Shown here piece by piece: positions 18,537 to 28,101 of a stretch of DNA of 64,000 nucleotides (position 1 is its first letter; each line of letters opens with the position of its first letter). Origin of the DNA: UASB124 sp041662445 (GTDB lineage Bacteria > Babelota > Babeliae > Babelales > RVW-14); the NCBI GenBank assembly GCA_041662445.1, contig JBAZSL010000001.1, forward strand, positions 1-64,000. Reading direction: 5' to 3'. The notes under the pieces were generated by a model that was given only the letters and a program-made list of their open reading frames with translations, did not search any database and was not told the origin of the DNA. The translations under genes and the position numbers were made by a program.

Positions 18537-19730
18537 TTAAACATACTTTCTATCGCGCAATTCCTTAGGAAGATACTCTTGATCGCTACTGTCTTCAAGT
18601 GGTGTGTATTTATATCCCTTGCCATAGCCCAATTTTTCCATAAGTTTGGTCGGTGCGTTACGGATATGGAGTGGCACCGGTAAATTACCGTAGGCCTCGA
18701 TATCCTTTTTGGCACGACCATAGGCTAGGTAGGCGCTAATACTCTTTTTGGCTCGAGCAAGATAAATCACGAGTTGCGCAAGATGCACAGAACACTCTGG
18801 CATGCCAAGTTTGTGGCAAGCATCAAAGGTGGCATTAGCAAGAACAAGCGCAAAATTATCGGCAAGGCCAACATCTTCAGAAGCAAATCGTACTAAGCGG
18901 CGGGCAACATAAATAGGATCTTCTCCTCCTTCAAGCATGCGTGCAAGCCAATACAATGCAGCATTGGCATCGCCGCCACGCATCGATTTATGAAGCGCCG
19001 AAATAATGTTGTAGTGCTCTTCGCCACTCTTGTCGTAATAGATGTGCGATTTTTGCAAAATTTTTTTAACAAGATCTGCTGTAACCACCGTCGATTGCTC
19101 AGCGGCAGCTTCAAGCGTATTCAGCGCCATACGCGCATCACCATTGGCAATTTTTGCCAGATGCTCAATAACATCGTTGTCCATTTGGATACCGCAAGCT
19201 CCCAATCCACGTTCACGGTCAGTTAATGCACGACGTAGAATTTTTTCAATATCAGCAAACTCAAGCTTATTTAAAACAAATACTCTGCTCCGCGAAATGA
19301 GCGCCGATATTACTTCAAAGCTTGGATTTTCGGTCGTTGCCCCTATTAACGTCACCGTGCCATGTTCCACATGTGGTAACAGTGCATCTTGTTGCGCCTT
19401 GTTCCAGCGATGAATCTCGTCGATAAATAAAATGGTACGCTTGGCGAATAATCTATTTTGATCGGCTTTTTCGATAACATCACGCAAGTCCTGCTTACCG
19501 CTTGCAACACCACTCAATGTAACAAAATCAGCTTTGGTTTCGTGGGCAATAATTGAAGCCAATGTTGTTTTTCCAGTGCCAGGAGGCCCCCATAAAATCA
19601 TTGACGGAATAGCATCGCGTTGAATTGCTTTGCGTAAAAAACTTTCTGAACCGATAACTTGTTCCTGCCCAAAAAAATCTTCAAGTTTTATAGGTCGCAG
19701 TCTATCGGCGAGTGGAATATGTGCATCCAT
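18537..19730 (-). CDS. rarA: Replication-associated recombination ATPase RarA (MgsA)
   Basis: 397 residues. AAA+ clamp-loader-like ATPase acting at stalled replication forks. Walker A GPPGTGKTTLAS, Walker B LFIDEIHRWNKAQQDALLPHVE, and sensor GATTENPSFEV are all typical, and the C-terminal MgsA domain (RGGDANAALYWLARMLEGGEDP) is complete. Its start lies 5 bases after the stop of the ABC-F gene. Confidence 0.95.
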   Translation of the reverse strand: MDAHIPLADRLRPIKLEDFFGQEQVIGSESFLRKAIQRDAIPSMILWGPPGTGKTTLASIIAHETKADFVTLSGVASGKQDLRDVIEKADQNRLFAKRTILFIDEIHRWNKAQQDALLPHVEHGTVTLIGATTENPSFEVISALISRSRVFVLNKLEFADIEKILRRALTDRERGLGACGIQMDNDVIEHLAKIANGDARMALNTLEAAAEQSTVVTADLVKKILQKSHIYYDKSGEEHYNIISALHKSMRGGDANAALYWLARMLEGGEDPIYVARRLVRFASEDVGLADNFALVLANATFDACHKLGMPECSVHLAQLVIYLARAKKSISAYLAYGRAKKDIEAYGNLPVPLHIRNAPTKLMEKLGYGKGYKYTPLEDSSDQEYLPKELRDRKYV

Positions 19731-19735
19731 GACTT

Positions 19736-21646
19736 TTACTTTTTCTCACGTGACGGCAGAACATTATCATTTTGCAGCTCAAGCTGCTCCCACGTTTTTG
19801 TATGCAGGGCTAAGTCGCGCTCAATTTTTTGCAATCGGGCAAGTGCGTCCTCGTACTCTTTGGTGCCGAATGCAACTTCTTCAAAAACACGAATAGTTTC
19901 GACCTTGTGCTTCTCAAGTGTTTCAATTTTTTTGATGACTTTTTGTAGTTGCCTATACGTAGAATCATTGTATTTACGCGCCATCTGATGTTGTTTGCCT
20001 GCCGTTGTGGCAACAGGGTGCGAGACTGCTGTAGATGATGACTCCGTGCCCATATGTTTTTTGTGATATAAGTATTCATCATAATTGCCGGCATACGTGA
20101 ACGCTCGTTGTGATGTTAATTCTACAATGTCAGTCGCCAATCCATTCAAAAAAGAGCGATCGTGCGAGACAAATAAAATCGTTCCATCAAACTGCAGCAA
20201 GGCCCTCAATAAAATATTTTTTGATGCGATATCAAGGTGGTTGGTGGGCTCATCAAGAACTAAGAAGTTGGCATTTTGAAGTAAGATCTTCACCATGGCA
20301 ACACGGTTTTTTTCGCCACCGCTCAAGACCGATATTTTTTTATAGACATCATCACCGCTGAATAAAAAAGCACCCAAAAGGCCTCGTGCACGCATGCGCT
20401 CTTCGGTAGATGGGCATGCGTTTTCAACCTCTTCAAGAACGGTATTGGTTGGTGTCAGCGTTTTGTTTTGCTCTTGTTCAAAAAATGCAGCCGTCACATT
20501 GTGCCCGAGGGATATCGTGCCGTGCGTTGGCGTATACTTGCCCATAAGAACATTGAGCAATGTTGTTTTGCCCATACCATTGGGAGCGACAAGGCCAACC
20601 TTGCGACCGCGAAATATCTGAAACGTGGCATGCTCAAAAATTGTGTTAATGCCAAATGCGTAACCTACGTGAGCACAATCGAGAACTATTTTGCCTGGTC
20701 GCTGTGTTGGAGGCAATGAGAAACGTATGTCCTGTTGCTCGTGTTCCAATTCGATACGTTCTATCTTGTCCAGAGCCTTGATCATGCTTTGGACCATGCT
20801 TGCACGTGAGGCAGTTGCACGGAATCGATCAATAGTTTCTTGCTGCTTTTTTATGTATTTTTGTTGTTCAATATATTTTTTTTCGAGCAAATTTCTGTTG
20901 GCTTCTTTTTGTTCAATATAGGTTTGGTAAGAACCGGTATAAACCGTCAGTTTTCCCATCGATATTTCAGCGATATGGTCACATACAACATCGAGAAAAT
21001 ATTCATCGTGAGAAACTAAAATAAAGCCAAACCGGGCATTGGATAAAAAATCAATAAACCAATCTTTGGCGTACAAATCAAGGTGGTTGGTTGGCTCGTC
21101 AAAAAGGTAAAAATCGGCGTCCTGTAAAAGTAATTTTGCAAGTACCAATCTCATTTTCCATCCGACGCTTAACGTATCAACCGCATCCTGGAGCTTTTCT
21201 TGTTTGAACCCAAGGCCGATGAGCATCTTTTCGGCACGAGAACGCTTATAGTCATATCCTACTTCAAAGAGGTGACAGTGCAGTGCTGAATAACTATCTA
21301 ATTCCTGTTCGCTCAGACTATTGTTTGCTTTTTTCTGCTCAAGCGCATCAAGCTGTTCAATCAATTGCTCAAAACCCTCGCAGGCACACAGTGCCTCATT
21401 AACAATGGTTTTGTGTGACACCAAAACAACATCTTGAGCCATGTAGGCACAACGGAAATCTTTGGGCATGGCAACCGAGCCACTATCAAGTCCTTGCTGC
21501 CCGGCAATAGCCTTGAGCAGTGTCGATTTACCTGAACCATTTCTACCAACCAAGCCAATCTTTTGTTCGGGCTGAACAAAATAGGAAATGTGGTCAAAAA
21601 TGGCACGTTGTCCAAACGAGAGGCAGAGGTCTTTAAGTTGAATCAT
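19736..21646 (-). CDS. ABC-F family ATPase
   Basis: 636 residues with two ABC domains and no membrane segment. Domain 1 has GRNGSGKSTLL and FDEPTNHLD; domain 2 has APNGMGKTTLL, LSGGEKNRVAM, and LDEPTNHLD. The linker (about residues 245-300) is helical and charged, as in ABC-F translation factors, and the C-terminus ends in a coiled coil (YRQLQKVIKKIETLEKHKVE) like Uup/YheS. ABC-F proteins act on the ribosome; the exact subtype is not clear. It heads the ABC-F-rarA-hisS cluster. Confidence 0.92.
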   Translation of the reverse strand: MIQLKDLCLSFGQRAIFDHISYFVQPEQKIGLVGRNGSGKSTLLKAIAGQQGLDSGSVAMPKDFRCAYMAQDVVLVSHKTIVNEALCACEGFEQLIEQLDALEQKKANNSLSEQELDSYSALHCHLFEVGYDYKRSRAEKMLIGLGFKQEKLQDAVDTLSVGWKMRLVLAKLLLQDADFYLFDEPTNHLDLYAKDWFIDFLSNARFGFILVSHDEYFLDVVCDHIAEISMGKLTVYTGSYQTYIEQKEANRNLLEKKYIEQQKYIKKQQETIDRFRATASRASMVQSMIKALDKIERIELEHEQQDIRFSLPPTQRPGKIVLDCAHVGYAFGINTIFEHATFQIFRGRKVGLVAPNGMGKTTLLNVLMGKYTPTHGTISLGHNVTAAFFEQEQNKTLTPTNTVLEEVENACPSTEERMRARGLLGAFLFSGDDVYKKISVLSGGEKNRVAMVKILLQNANFLVLDEPTNHLDIASKNILLRALLQFDGTILFVSHDRSFLNGLATDIVELTSQRAFTYAGNYDEYLYHKKHMGTESSSTAVSHPVATTAGKQHQMARKYNDSTYRQLQKVIKKIETLEKHKVETIRVFEEVAFGTKEYEDALARLQKIERDLALHTKTWEQLELQNDNVLPSREKK

Positions 21647-21784
21647 GTGATAGCTTACTTTTCGCGGTTATGAGGTGCATCAGTTATGCTTAGAATTTTA
21701 AGCTTTTTTGCGATTTTGTTCAATTTGGCTACATTAATCGGTCAATGAATCGAAAAATTATATGCAAAATTACATAACGACCGA

Positions 21785-22330
21785 ATGGTAACTACTGTGA
21801 TTAAACTCAAACACATTCTTGTATTCAGCATACTGAGCTTTTGTCTTTCTGACGCACAAGCTATGGTGCCCGATTTTGTTAAGCATATGTTTGCCAATGG
21901 TGAACAGAGTGAAGTGGCCAAAAAGATCATTGAGCAATTGATTATCGAAAAAGATGCGGCTGTGGTACACGAACGTCGGCAGGCACGTGCTATTGACATC
22001 ATGGTGCTTACCCTGATTGCATGGAGCATCGAAGAGTATGTAATCAACCACGGTGACAGCCGTAATGATGATTGGGAAAATACATGGAAGACCACTGCTC
22101 CTGCAAAGAGTGCTGTTTTGGGCGGAGCTAGCTGGTTAATTGGGGAACTTTTTGAAGCCATCTCTGAAAAAGCCTGCAAAAAGATTTCCGGGAAAACTCT
22201 ACGCGAAGTAATGGGCTCATCGGAAATTCTTGGCATTAAGATTGACCGTAAGCGGCTGACACGGCGTATGGTAAGCCTTGCCGCACTTATTGCTGCTCTT
22301 TATATCATGAGCCAAAATTATTCGATATGA
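21785..22330 (+). CDS. Exported protein of unknown function
   Basis: 181 residues with a signal peptide (HILVFSILSFCLSDAQA), an amphipathic helical core, and a C-terminal hydrophobic helix (MVSLAALIAALYIM). No Shine-Dalgarno is clear at ATG 21785; GTG 21797 is an alternative. The family is not recognised. Confidence 0.5.
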   Translation: MVTTVIKLKHILVFSILSFCLSDAQAMVPDFVKHMFANGEQSEVAKKIIEQLIIEKDAAVVHERRQARAIDIMVLTLIAWSIEEYVINHGDSRNDDWENTWKTTAPAKSAVLGGASWLIGELFEAISEKACKKISGKTLREVMGSSEILGIKIDRKRLTRRMVSLAALIAALYIMSQNYSI

Positions 22331-22361
22331 GTCTTAGAAAATAAAAAAACGCTACTCTAGT

Positions 22362-22985
22362 TTAAGAAAGCCAATTCAGAAGACGTTTTCCCACCTTAAC
22401 CAGAAAAGCGGCCTCTCTGACCTCTACGGGCCCTAAGTTGCTTAGATCCAAACGATCTTGAAATTCGGCGCGTTCTTCGGCTGTCAGATCCGAAGAACCA
22501 TAGTATCTGTCCCCACAAACAACGACCCCTACGCGATCATAAAACATAATATGTCGTCCATAGATGAGATCTTCAGAGATGACGGCTTTGACTGCCAGGG
22601 GTTTTTCATCAGGGTCAAGAAACGTTTTTTTAATATAGCTCACATCGGACTCAAGGCTCTCATATGAAAATTCTCCATGTGCCAATAACTTCCAATTCTT
22701 GTCATGGAGTGTAACGAACACGGTTCCATCAGAATCATATCTGTTATGCGGATATAATGCCGCCTCCGAACATTCATGGGATGGCAAGGAGCTGCTCTCG
22801 CGACATCCCCTCTTGCAATAGGGGTAGCCATGAATTTTATAATAAACTGCTCCAAAAACTACCCCACTATGTGCGTTGATGATTTGAACTTCTGCTGCCT
22901 CACCGTTCTCTTCCTGCTGCATAGCAACCATAAAAGATGGAATGCTCATAATAGAAATTGCAAAAAAAAGCTTTGATTTCGTCAT
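22362..22985 (-). CDS. Exported protein of unknown function
   Basis: 207 residues with a signal peptide (KLFFAISIMSIPSFMVAM). The mature part has a Cys cluster (PYCKRGCRESSSLPSHEC) and probable beta strands; no known domain is recognised. ATG 22985 follows GAGGAG. It lies downstream of pal, but a strong terminator hairpin separates the two. Confidence 0.55.
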   Translation of the reverse strand: MTKSKLFFAISIMSIPSFMVAMQQEENGEAAEVQIINAHSGVVFGAVYYKIHGYPYCKRGCRESSSLPSHECSEAALYPHNRYDSDGTVFVTLHDKNWKLLAHGEFSYESLESDVSYIKKTFLDPDEKPLAVKAVISEDLIYGRHIMFYDRVGVVVCGDRYYGSSDLTAEERAEFQDRLDLSNLGPVEVREAAFLVKVGKRLLNWLS

Positions 22986-23013
22986 GACAGCTCCTCGTTT
23001 TTTTGTACCACGT

Positions 23014-23050
23014 AAAAGAGGGACGAACTTATTAAGTCCGTCCCTCTTTT
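23014..23050 (-). terminator. Terminator hairpin downstream of pal
   Basis: AAAAGAGGGACG (23014) pairs with CGTCCCTCTTTT (23039) around a short inner stem and loop. The stem begins in an A run and ends in a T run, so it can work on either strand. It lies just after the pal stop. Confidence 0.85.
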
Positions 23051-23071
23051 CATATACAGAATTTTGGAGAA

Positions 23072-23740
23072 TTAATTAACGATTGTTTCTGCGCGTCTAT
23101 TTGGTGCCAGTTCTCTGATGAGTGATGAACGATCACGTGCATCGGACCATACTAATGGACGTTCTTGGCCGTACCCGATGGTCTTGATGTCGTTTTCTGC
23201 AATCCCCGCATTTACCATCTTCTCTTTGATGGCTTGGGCGCGGCGTTGTGAAAGTGCCAAGTTATAAGCGGCAGATCCTAACTGGTCGCAATGGCCTTCG
23301 ATAACAACTTTTTTGCCCTGTTCGGTAGCTTGGTGTGCAAGCTGGACGTTTTCATCGATGATTGTTCGTTGGTCGGCCCTGATTTTATCTTTGTTGAATT
23401 CAAAGTGGACCGCTTTGAAGGCGTAGGCTGCCGTATCATCACTCTCATCATTGACGAGGTCATCCTCTGCGACTGCCGCAACTCCATTGTCGACTTCGGC
23501 TTCTGCAACCTTTGGCGCGCTATTGCTCTTGTCGCTTCCTTCATCGTCAACAAATGCAAAATCTGAAACATTTTCGTCTAGAAGATTTTCAGTTTCTTCT
23601 TTAAGTGGCGTATTTGCGCTGACTAATTTCTTTGATGCTTTGGTCTCTGCTGATGGTGCCTGTTCTTTTTTCTTGCCACAACCGGCGGCGAAAAGTACTG
23701 CAACCACACAAAGTAACCCAAATTTATTCATCTTTTCCAT
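23072..23740 (-). CDS. pal: Peptidoglycan-associated lipoprotein (OmpA-like)
   Basis: 222 residues. The lipobox LFAAGC near residue 21 marks a lipoprotein. An acidic linker follows, then an OmpA C-terminal domain: VHFEFNKDKIRADQRTI, VVIEGHCDQLGSAAYNLALS, QRRAQAIKEKMV, and IGYGQERPL. Pal anchors the outer membrane to peptidoglycan with the Tol system; no tol gene is in the window. ATG 23740 follows GAGGAG. Its presence argues for a Gram-negative cell envelope. Confidence 0.92.
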   Translation of the reverse strand: MEKMNKFGLLCVVAVLFAAGCGKKKEQAPSAETKASKKLVSANTPLKEETENLLDENVSDFAFVDDEGSDKSNSAPKVAEAEVDNGVAAVAEDDLVNDESDDTAAYAFKAVHFEFNKDKIRADQRTIIDENVQLAHQATEQGKKVVIEGHCDQLGSAAYNLALSQRRAQAIKEKMVNAGIAENDIKTIGYGQERPLVWSDARDRSSLIRELAPNRRAETIVN

Positions 23741-23957
23741 GTTTTCTCCTCGTTTTCACACCAGGTACCATACCAACATATTCGATTTACCCGAGCTATT
23801 GCTCACTATTTCCTTGTTTTACTACCTATTGTGAGGAAGTTTTATTATACTAAGAACGATGTTCACCTACATCTTACTAGATTTTTTCCAAAAATCCACA
23901 TCGAAGATGGCTGTGACATTGTAAAGGACTTACCATTCAGCAGATGAGGAACATACG

Positions 23958-25469
23958 GTGAAAAAAATTTTAATCAACAAGGATACATGGCAAACGCGGG
24001 TCGCCGTCCTCAACAACGACCGTCTACAAGACATTTATTTTGATACGCATAATAAAGAAGATCTTGATCGGTGTTTTTTCAAAGGACGTGTGTCGCGTGT
24101 ATTGCCAGGAATCCAAACCGCTTTCGTGGATATCGGTCAACAGAAAGCCGGATTTCTTCATATTTCAGAAATTGATCGCGCGCTTGCCTCTGAAAAAATT
24201 TCAGATTATCTCCAAATCGATGACATTCGTGATGAGATGAGCGAGCGTGAAATCAAAAGTTCGCTCGATGTTGGCAAGATTTTTAATGAAGGCGATGAAA
24301 TTTTGGTGCAGGTCATCAAAGAGCCTATTCATGAAAAAGGCGCGAAACTTACTACGTGCTTTACCTTGCCGGGTAAATTTTTGGTGCTGATGCCGAATAT
24401 TCCTCATTTGGGTGTTTCCAAAAAAATAGAATCGCGTGAAGAGCGCGCTCGTTTGCGTGAGCTTTTGCAAGAAAATCTTCCCAAGGGCATGGGAGCTATT
24501 TTGCGTACCAATGCTGAAGAGCGCCCCTCAAAGGATATCCAAAAAGATCTCGCGTTTCTTATTTCAACGTGGGCTTCGATACAAAAGAAGTTCAAAAAAG
24601 CTAAAGCATGCGAAAAAGTTCATGAAGACTTGCCGGTCTCGCTACGTGCCGTCCGCGACCATCTTGATGAGGATGTCGAGGTTGTCATCAGTGACGACCA
24701 GGACGAGCTTAAGGCTGTTCATAAACTCGTGAAAAGTTTTACACCAGAACTCAGCAGCAAACTGCGTTTTTACAGTGGGCCGCCACCGCTTTTTGAGCGC
24801 TTCAGTATTGACGAGCAAATTGAAAAAGCTTTGCAGAAAAAAGTTCAGCTCAAATCTGGTGGCTCGCTGATTATCGAAACCACCGAGGCCATGACGGTCA
24901 TCGATGTCAATACGGGCAAATTCACCAGCGGCGGTTCGATGGAAGATACCATTCTCAAAACAAATCTTGAGGCGGCGGATGAAATTGTGACTCAGCTGCG
25001 TTTGCGCAACATCGGGGGTCTCATTGTTATCGACTTTATCGACATGGCCAATGCCACCAACCGCACCAGACTTTCGCGTGTTTTAGAAAAAACATTACGC
25101 GAAAAGGATAAATATCAGTCGGTTGCGCTTAAGGTATCCGAATTTGGACTTGTGCAGATGACCCGTAAACGATCGGGGAAAACGCTTTTACAACAGCTCA
25201 CCAACGTGTGTCCATCATGCAGTGGTTGTGGCTTTGTAAAATCGATTCCAAGTATCAGTTTTCAAGTGCTGCGTAACTTTAAGACAGAGGCGCAACGTAA
25301 AAACTTGACAGGATCGGTAATTCTAGCAGTATCTAACAAGGTCTTTGAATACCTGATTCATCATGAATACCAGTCGATTTTGCAACTTGAACGACAATTG
25401 GAATGTAAGGCTATTCTTGAATGCAATGAAAACTACGAAGATACGCAGTTCACGATCAATAAGATGTAA
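23958..25469 (+). CDS. rng: Ribonuclease G/E family endoribonuclease
   Basis: 503 residues, RNase G size, with no long RNase E scaffold. An S1 domain lies at the N-terminus (RVLPGIQTAFVDIGQQKAGFLHISEI). The DNase I-like catalytic part includes MTVIDVNTGKFT and LIVIDFIDM, and the zinc link CPSCSGCG is present. It cuts single-stranded AU-rich RNA in rRNA maturation and mRNA decay. Start GTG 23958 follows GAGGA. gatB follows, separated by a palindromic repeat. Confidence 0.94.
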   Translation: MKKILINKDTWQTRVAVLNNDRLQDIYFDTHNKEDLDRCFFKGRVSRVLPGIQTAFVDIGQQKAGFLHISEIDRALASEKISDYLQIDDIRDEMSEREIKSSLDVGKIFNEGDEILVQVIKEPIHEKGAKLTTCFTLPGKFLVLMPNIPHLGVSKKIESREERARLRELLQENLPKGMGAILRTNAEERPSKDIQKDLAFLISTWASIQKKFKKAKACEKVHEDLPVSLRAVRDHLDEDVEVVISDDQDELKAVHKLVKSFTPELSSKLRFYSGPPPLFERFSIDEQIEKALQKKVQLKSGGSLIIETTEAMTVIDVNTGKFTSGGSMEDTILKTNLEAADEIVTQLRLRNIGGLIVIDFIDMANATNRTRLSRVLEKTLREKDKYQSVALKVSEFGLVQMTRKRSGKTLLQQLTNVCPSCSGCGFVKSIPSISFQVLRNFKTEAQRKNLTGSVILAVSNKVFEYLIHHEYQSILQLERQLECKAILECNENYEDTQFTINKM

Positions 25470-25482
25470 ATTCGCGCGCCTG

Positions 25483-25512
25483 TCCGCCGAAGCTATTGAA
25501 AGCGAAGGCGGA
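25483..25512. repeat. Palindromic element between rng and gatB
   Basis: TCCGCCGAAGC (25483) and GCGAAGGCGGA (25502) form arms around an 8-base loop, with near-perfect pairing. Sequence and layout match the palindrome at 3370-3395. It lies 14 bases after the rng stop and may also act as a stem in the rng-gatB transcript. Confidence 0.65.
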
Positions 25513-25538
25513 AACCATGAACGGATCCGAGGCTCATT

Positions 25539-26975
25539 ATGAAAAACCCAAACTATCAACCTACTATTGGTATTGAGGTACATGTACAACTCAAAACCAA
25601 TTCAAAAATTTTCTGTTCCTGCCCTAACAAATTTGGCGATCAGCCCAACAGCAATATCTGTCCTATTTGCGCAGGGCATCCAGGCGTTCTGCCCGCGCTT
25701 AATAAACGGGCCGTTGACGCTGCCATTATGATGGGGCTTGCTTCAAACTGTACTATTACACGTACCAGTGATTTTGCGCGTAAACATTACATGTATCCCG
25801 ATCTGCCTAAAAATTATCAGATCACGCAGTCAGATAAACCCTTTTGTACCGATGGTTTTGTTGAGGTAACTGACGAGCAGGGTAATGACAAAAAGATACG
25901 GCTTGTGCGCATCCATCTTGAAGAGGATGCCGGCAAAAACATTCATGGATCTGGTGGTACGAGCTGGGTTGACCTTAACCGTGCAGGAACGCCGCTGATC
26001 GAAATAGTCTCACATCCTGACATAAACAGTGCACATGAAGCACGTGTGTATCTCAACAGACTCCACACGACGGTGCGTTATCTGGGTATCAGTGACGCAA
26101 ATATGGAAGAAGGCTCATTCCGTGCTGACGTTAATATTTCGGTACGACCAACGGGACAAAAAGAACTCGGCACAAAAATCGAACTCAAAAACATTAATTC
26201 GTTCAAATTTATTGTCCACGCTATTGAGTATGAGATTGAGCGGCAGATTGGCATGCTTGAATCCGGTCAAAAGCTTAGACAGGAAACACGCGTCTGGGAT
26301 AACAAGCAGCAAAAGACATTCTTTATGCGTTCAAAAGAAGAATCCCAAGATTATCGCTATTTTACTGAACCTGATTTACCTGTCGTTATGATTGACGATG
26401 CGTGGATTGAACGTATCAGCAAGACATTGCCCGAACTTCCGCATGCAAAATTTAAGCGTTTTACCACGCAATACAAACTGTCTGTACAAGATAGTGAGGT
26501 CTTAACGCAGGAAGTAGCTCTTGCTGATTTCTTTGAAGCAGCAGCACACAACAGCAGTAATCCAAAAGCAATTTGCAATTGGATCATGCGTGATCTTTTG
26601 GCGTATCTCAAAGAACATAAGCTTGAGATCTCACAGACAAAACTTACGCCACAAAGTTTGGCTGAGCTTGTTGGTGCCATTGATCAAGGGACTATCAACA
26701 GCAAAGTCGCACAAGAAATTTTTGCCGACATGATCAAAGCAGGAGCATCAGTCGCTGATATCATTAAAGAAAAAAATCTTGGCCAAATTGGATCATCAGA
26801 AGAGCTTGACGCTATCGTGCGCAAAATTGTCGAGGCCAACCCTGATGTCGTTGCCCGCTATCGCGCAGGAGACACACGGCTTTTTCAGTTCTTTGTCGGG
26901 CAGGCAATGAAAGAAACGCGCGGCAAGGGAAATCCGGGAATGATTCAGGAGCTGCTCAAGAAGTATGTGCAGTAG
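25539..26975 (+). CDS. gatB: Asp-tRNA(Asn)/Glu-tRNA(Gln) amidotransferase subunit B
   Basis: 478 residues. GatB signature stretches are GIEVHVQLKTNSKIFCSCPN with CPIC (zinc ligands), RKHYMYPDLPKNYQITQ, and MEEGSFRADVNIS; the C-terminal YqeY/tail domain ends in FFVGQAMKETRGKGNP. It works with GatA and GatC (not in the window) to make Gln-tRNA and/or Asn-tRNA. ATG 25539 follows GAGG. The 3' end overlaps the convergent hydrolase gene by 20 bases. Confidence 0.96.
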   Translation: MKNPNYQPTIGIEVHVQLKTNSKIFCSCPNKFGDQPNSNICPICAGHPGVLPALNKRAVDAAIMMGLASNCTITRTSDFARKHYMYPDLPKNYQITQSDKPFCTDGFVEVTDEQGNDKKIRLVRIHLEEDAGKNIHGSGGTSWVDLNRAGTPLIEIVSHPDINSAHEARVYLNRLHTTVRYLGISDANMEEGSFRADVNISVRPTGQKELGTKIELKNINSFKFIVHAIEYEIERQIGMLESGQKLRQETRVWDNKQQKTFFMRSKEESQDYRYFTEPDLPVVMIDDAWIERISKTLPELPHAKFKRFTTQYKLSVQDSEVLTQEVALADFFEAAAHNSSNPKAICNWIMRDLLAYLKEHKLEISQTKLTPQSLAELVGAIDQGTINSKVAQEIFADMIKAGASVADIIKEKNLGQIGSSEELDAIVRKIVEANPDVVARYRAGDTRLFQFFVGQAMKETRGKGNPGMIQELLKKYVQ

Positions 26976-28095
26976 ATGGGCGCTTCAGGTCAAATCCACT
27001 GAGCCATCCACAAAATACATCTAATTCTGAGTCAAGAAACATAGTAGCTATTTCTTTGTAAGCCTCGGGCTGCCATGTGTGGTTTCTGCCGTGAAGGTTA
27101 TGCGTAAAAACCGCTACCTTGTCCGATGTTGTCGATTCCCATAAGGTATTGAATTCTTGGGCATTACAATAACAATCATCCAACGACTGAAAGAACAAAA
27201 TGGGACATTGTATATATGGTAAAAAATGAGCCATTGGCCGTGCTGTTTTCACATCAATCCACATCCCCCACTCAACCAATTTTTGTACACAATCCTGGAA
27301 GCATTCTTGAGAAGTTAAACACGCCATGGGAGATCGTGGATTTTTGACTTCACACAAAAGTGATGGGTTTTTAATAATAGTTTTGATAACACGTTGCAAG
27401 GAGGGCCAACTTCCGTCAAAGATAACTTTTTCGAAAAGTTCGGGTTCCAAACATAATGCTCTGGCAAAAACATACGATGAGAAACATTGTCCCAACCCAT
27501 AAACATGCTTATATGCTTTTATCTTCTTACCTTCATTAACAAGTGCGATAACATCTTTTTCTTCAACCGTACCCAGACCAGAAACATTGATATCAACATT
27601 AAATCCGTACCACGATGCAATTCCTTTCCACTTCCACGGTAGCAGTGATGAAGGCCCAAGTTCGTGATCTGAACCAATGCCACGATAGTCGAAAAGCATA
27701 ATATCATATGCCGGAAAGATTTTTGCGAATGGCAACATACGTTCACGCGGAACGGGAAATCCAGTTCCAATCACCAACAACGTTTCACTATTTCTATCTA
27801 AAAAGGTACATTGTACATCCGAATTGAGAACAACTTTTTTGCCACCAAGAGCACCAAGTAGCATGCCGGCTTTTGTTGAATTTCTGATGAAAGCCCTGTC
27901 AAAACAGACGCCGTTTAATTGTGGATTCCGTTCTCGTGCCCACTCATCAAAGGCATCAATCAGAACAGTGTCAAAAGATATGTTTTGGCAAGCAGCTCTA
28001 ACAATAAGTTCTTTGGGTGCCTGTTGTACCATTGTGCCATAGGATAAACTGGTGCAACACATACATAGCACGATTGAGAATATGAATCTTTTCAT
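26956..28095 (-). CDS. Exported alpha/beta hydrolase with a Cys nucleophile elbow
   Basis: 379 residues with a signal peptide (FIFSIVLCMCCTSLSYG). The fold is suggested by LLVIGTGFPVPR, YDIMLFDYRGIGSD, the elbow VYGLGQCFSSYVFARAL, ILFFQSLDDCYC (acid loop), and HGRNHTW (His). The elbow reads G-Q-C-F-S where serine hydrolases have G-x-S-x-G, so the nucleophile position is Cys, as in dienelactone hydrolases. Many extra Cys residues hint at disulfides. It is last in a minus-strand cluster, 6 bases after the CNNM-like gene. Confidence 0.72.
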   Translation of the reverse strand: MKRFIFSIVLCMCCTSLSYGTMVQQAPKELIVRAACQNISFDTVLIDAFDEWARERNPQLNGVCFDRAFIRNSTKAGMLLGALGGKKVVLNSDVQCTFLDRNSETLLVIGTGFPVPRERMLPFAKIFPAYDIMLFDYRGIGSDHELGPSSLLPWKWKGIASWYGFNVDINVSGLGTVEEKDVIALVNEGKKIKAYKHVYGLGQCFSSYVFARALCLEPELFEKVIFDGSWPSLQRVIKTIIKNPSLLCEVKNPRSPMACLTSQECFQDCVQKLVEWGMWIDVKTARPMAHFLPYIQCPILFFQSLDDCYCNAQEFNTLWESTTSDKVAVFTHNLHGRNHTWQPEAYKEIATMFLDSELDVFCGWLSGFDLKRPSTAHTS

Positions 28096-28101
28096 GAATA
28101 T

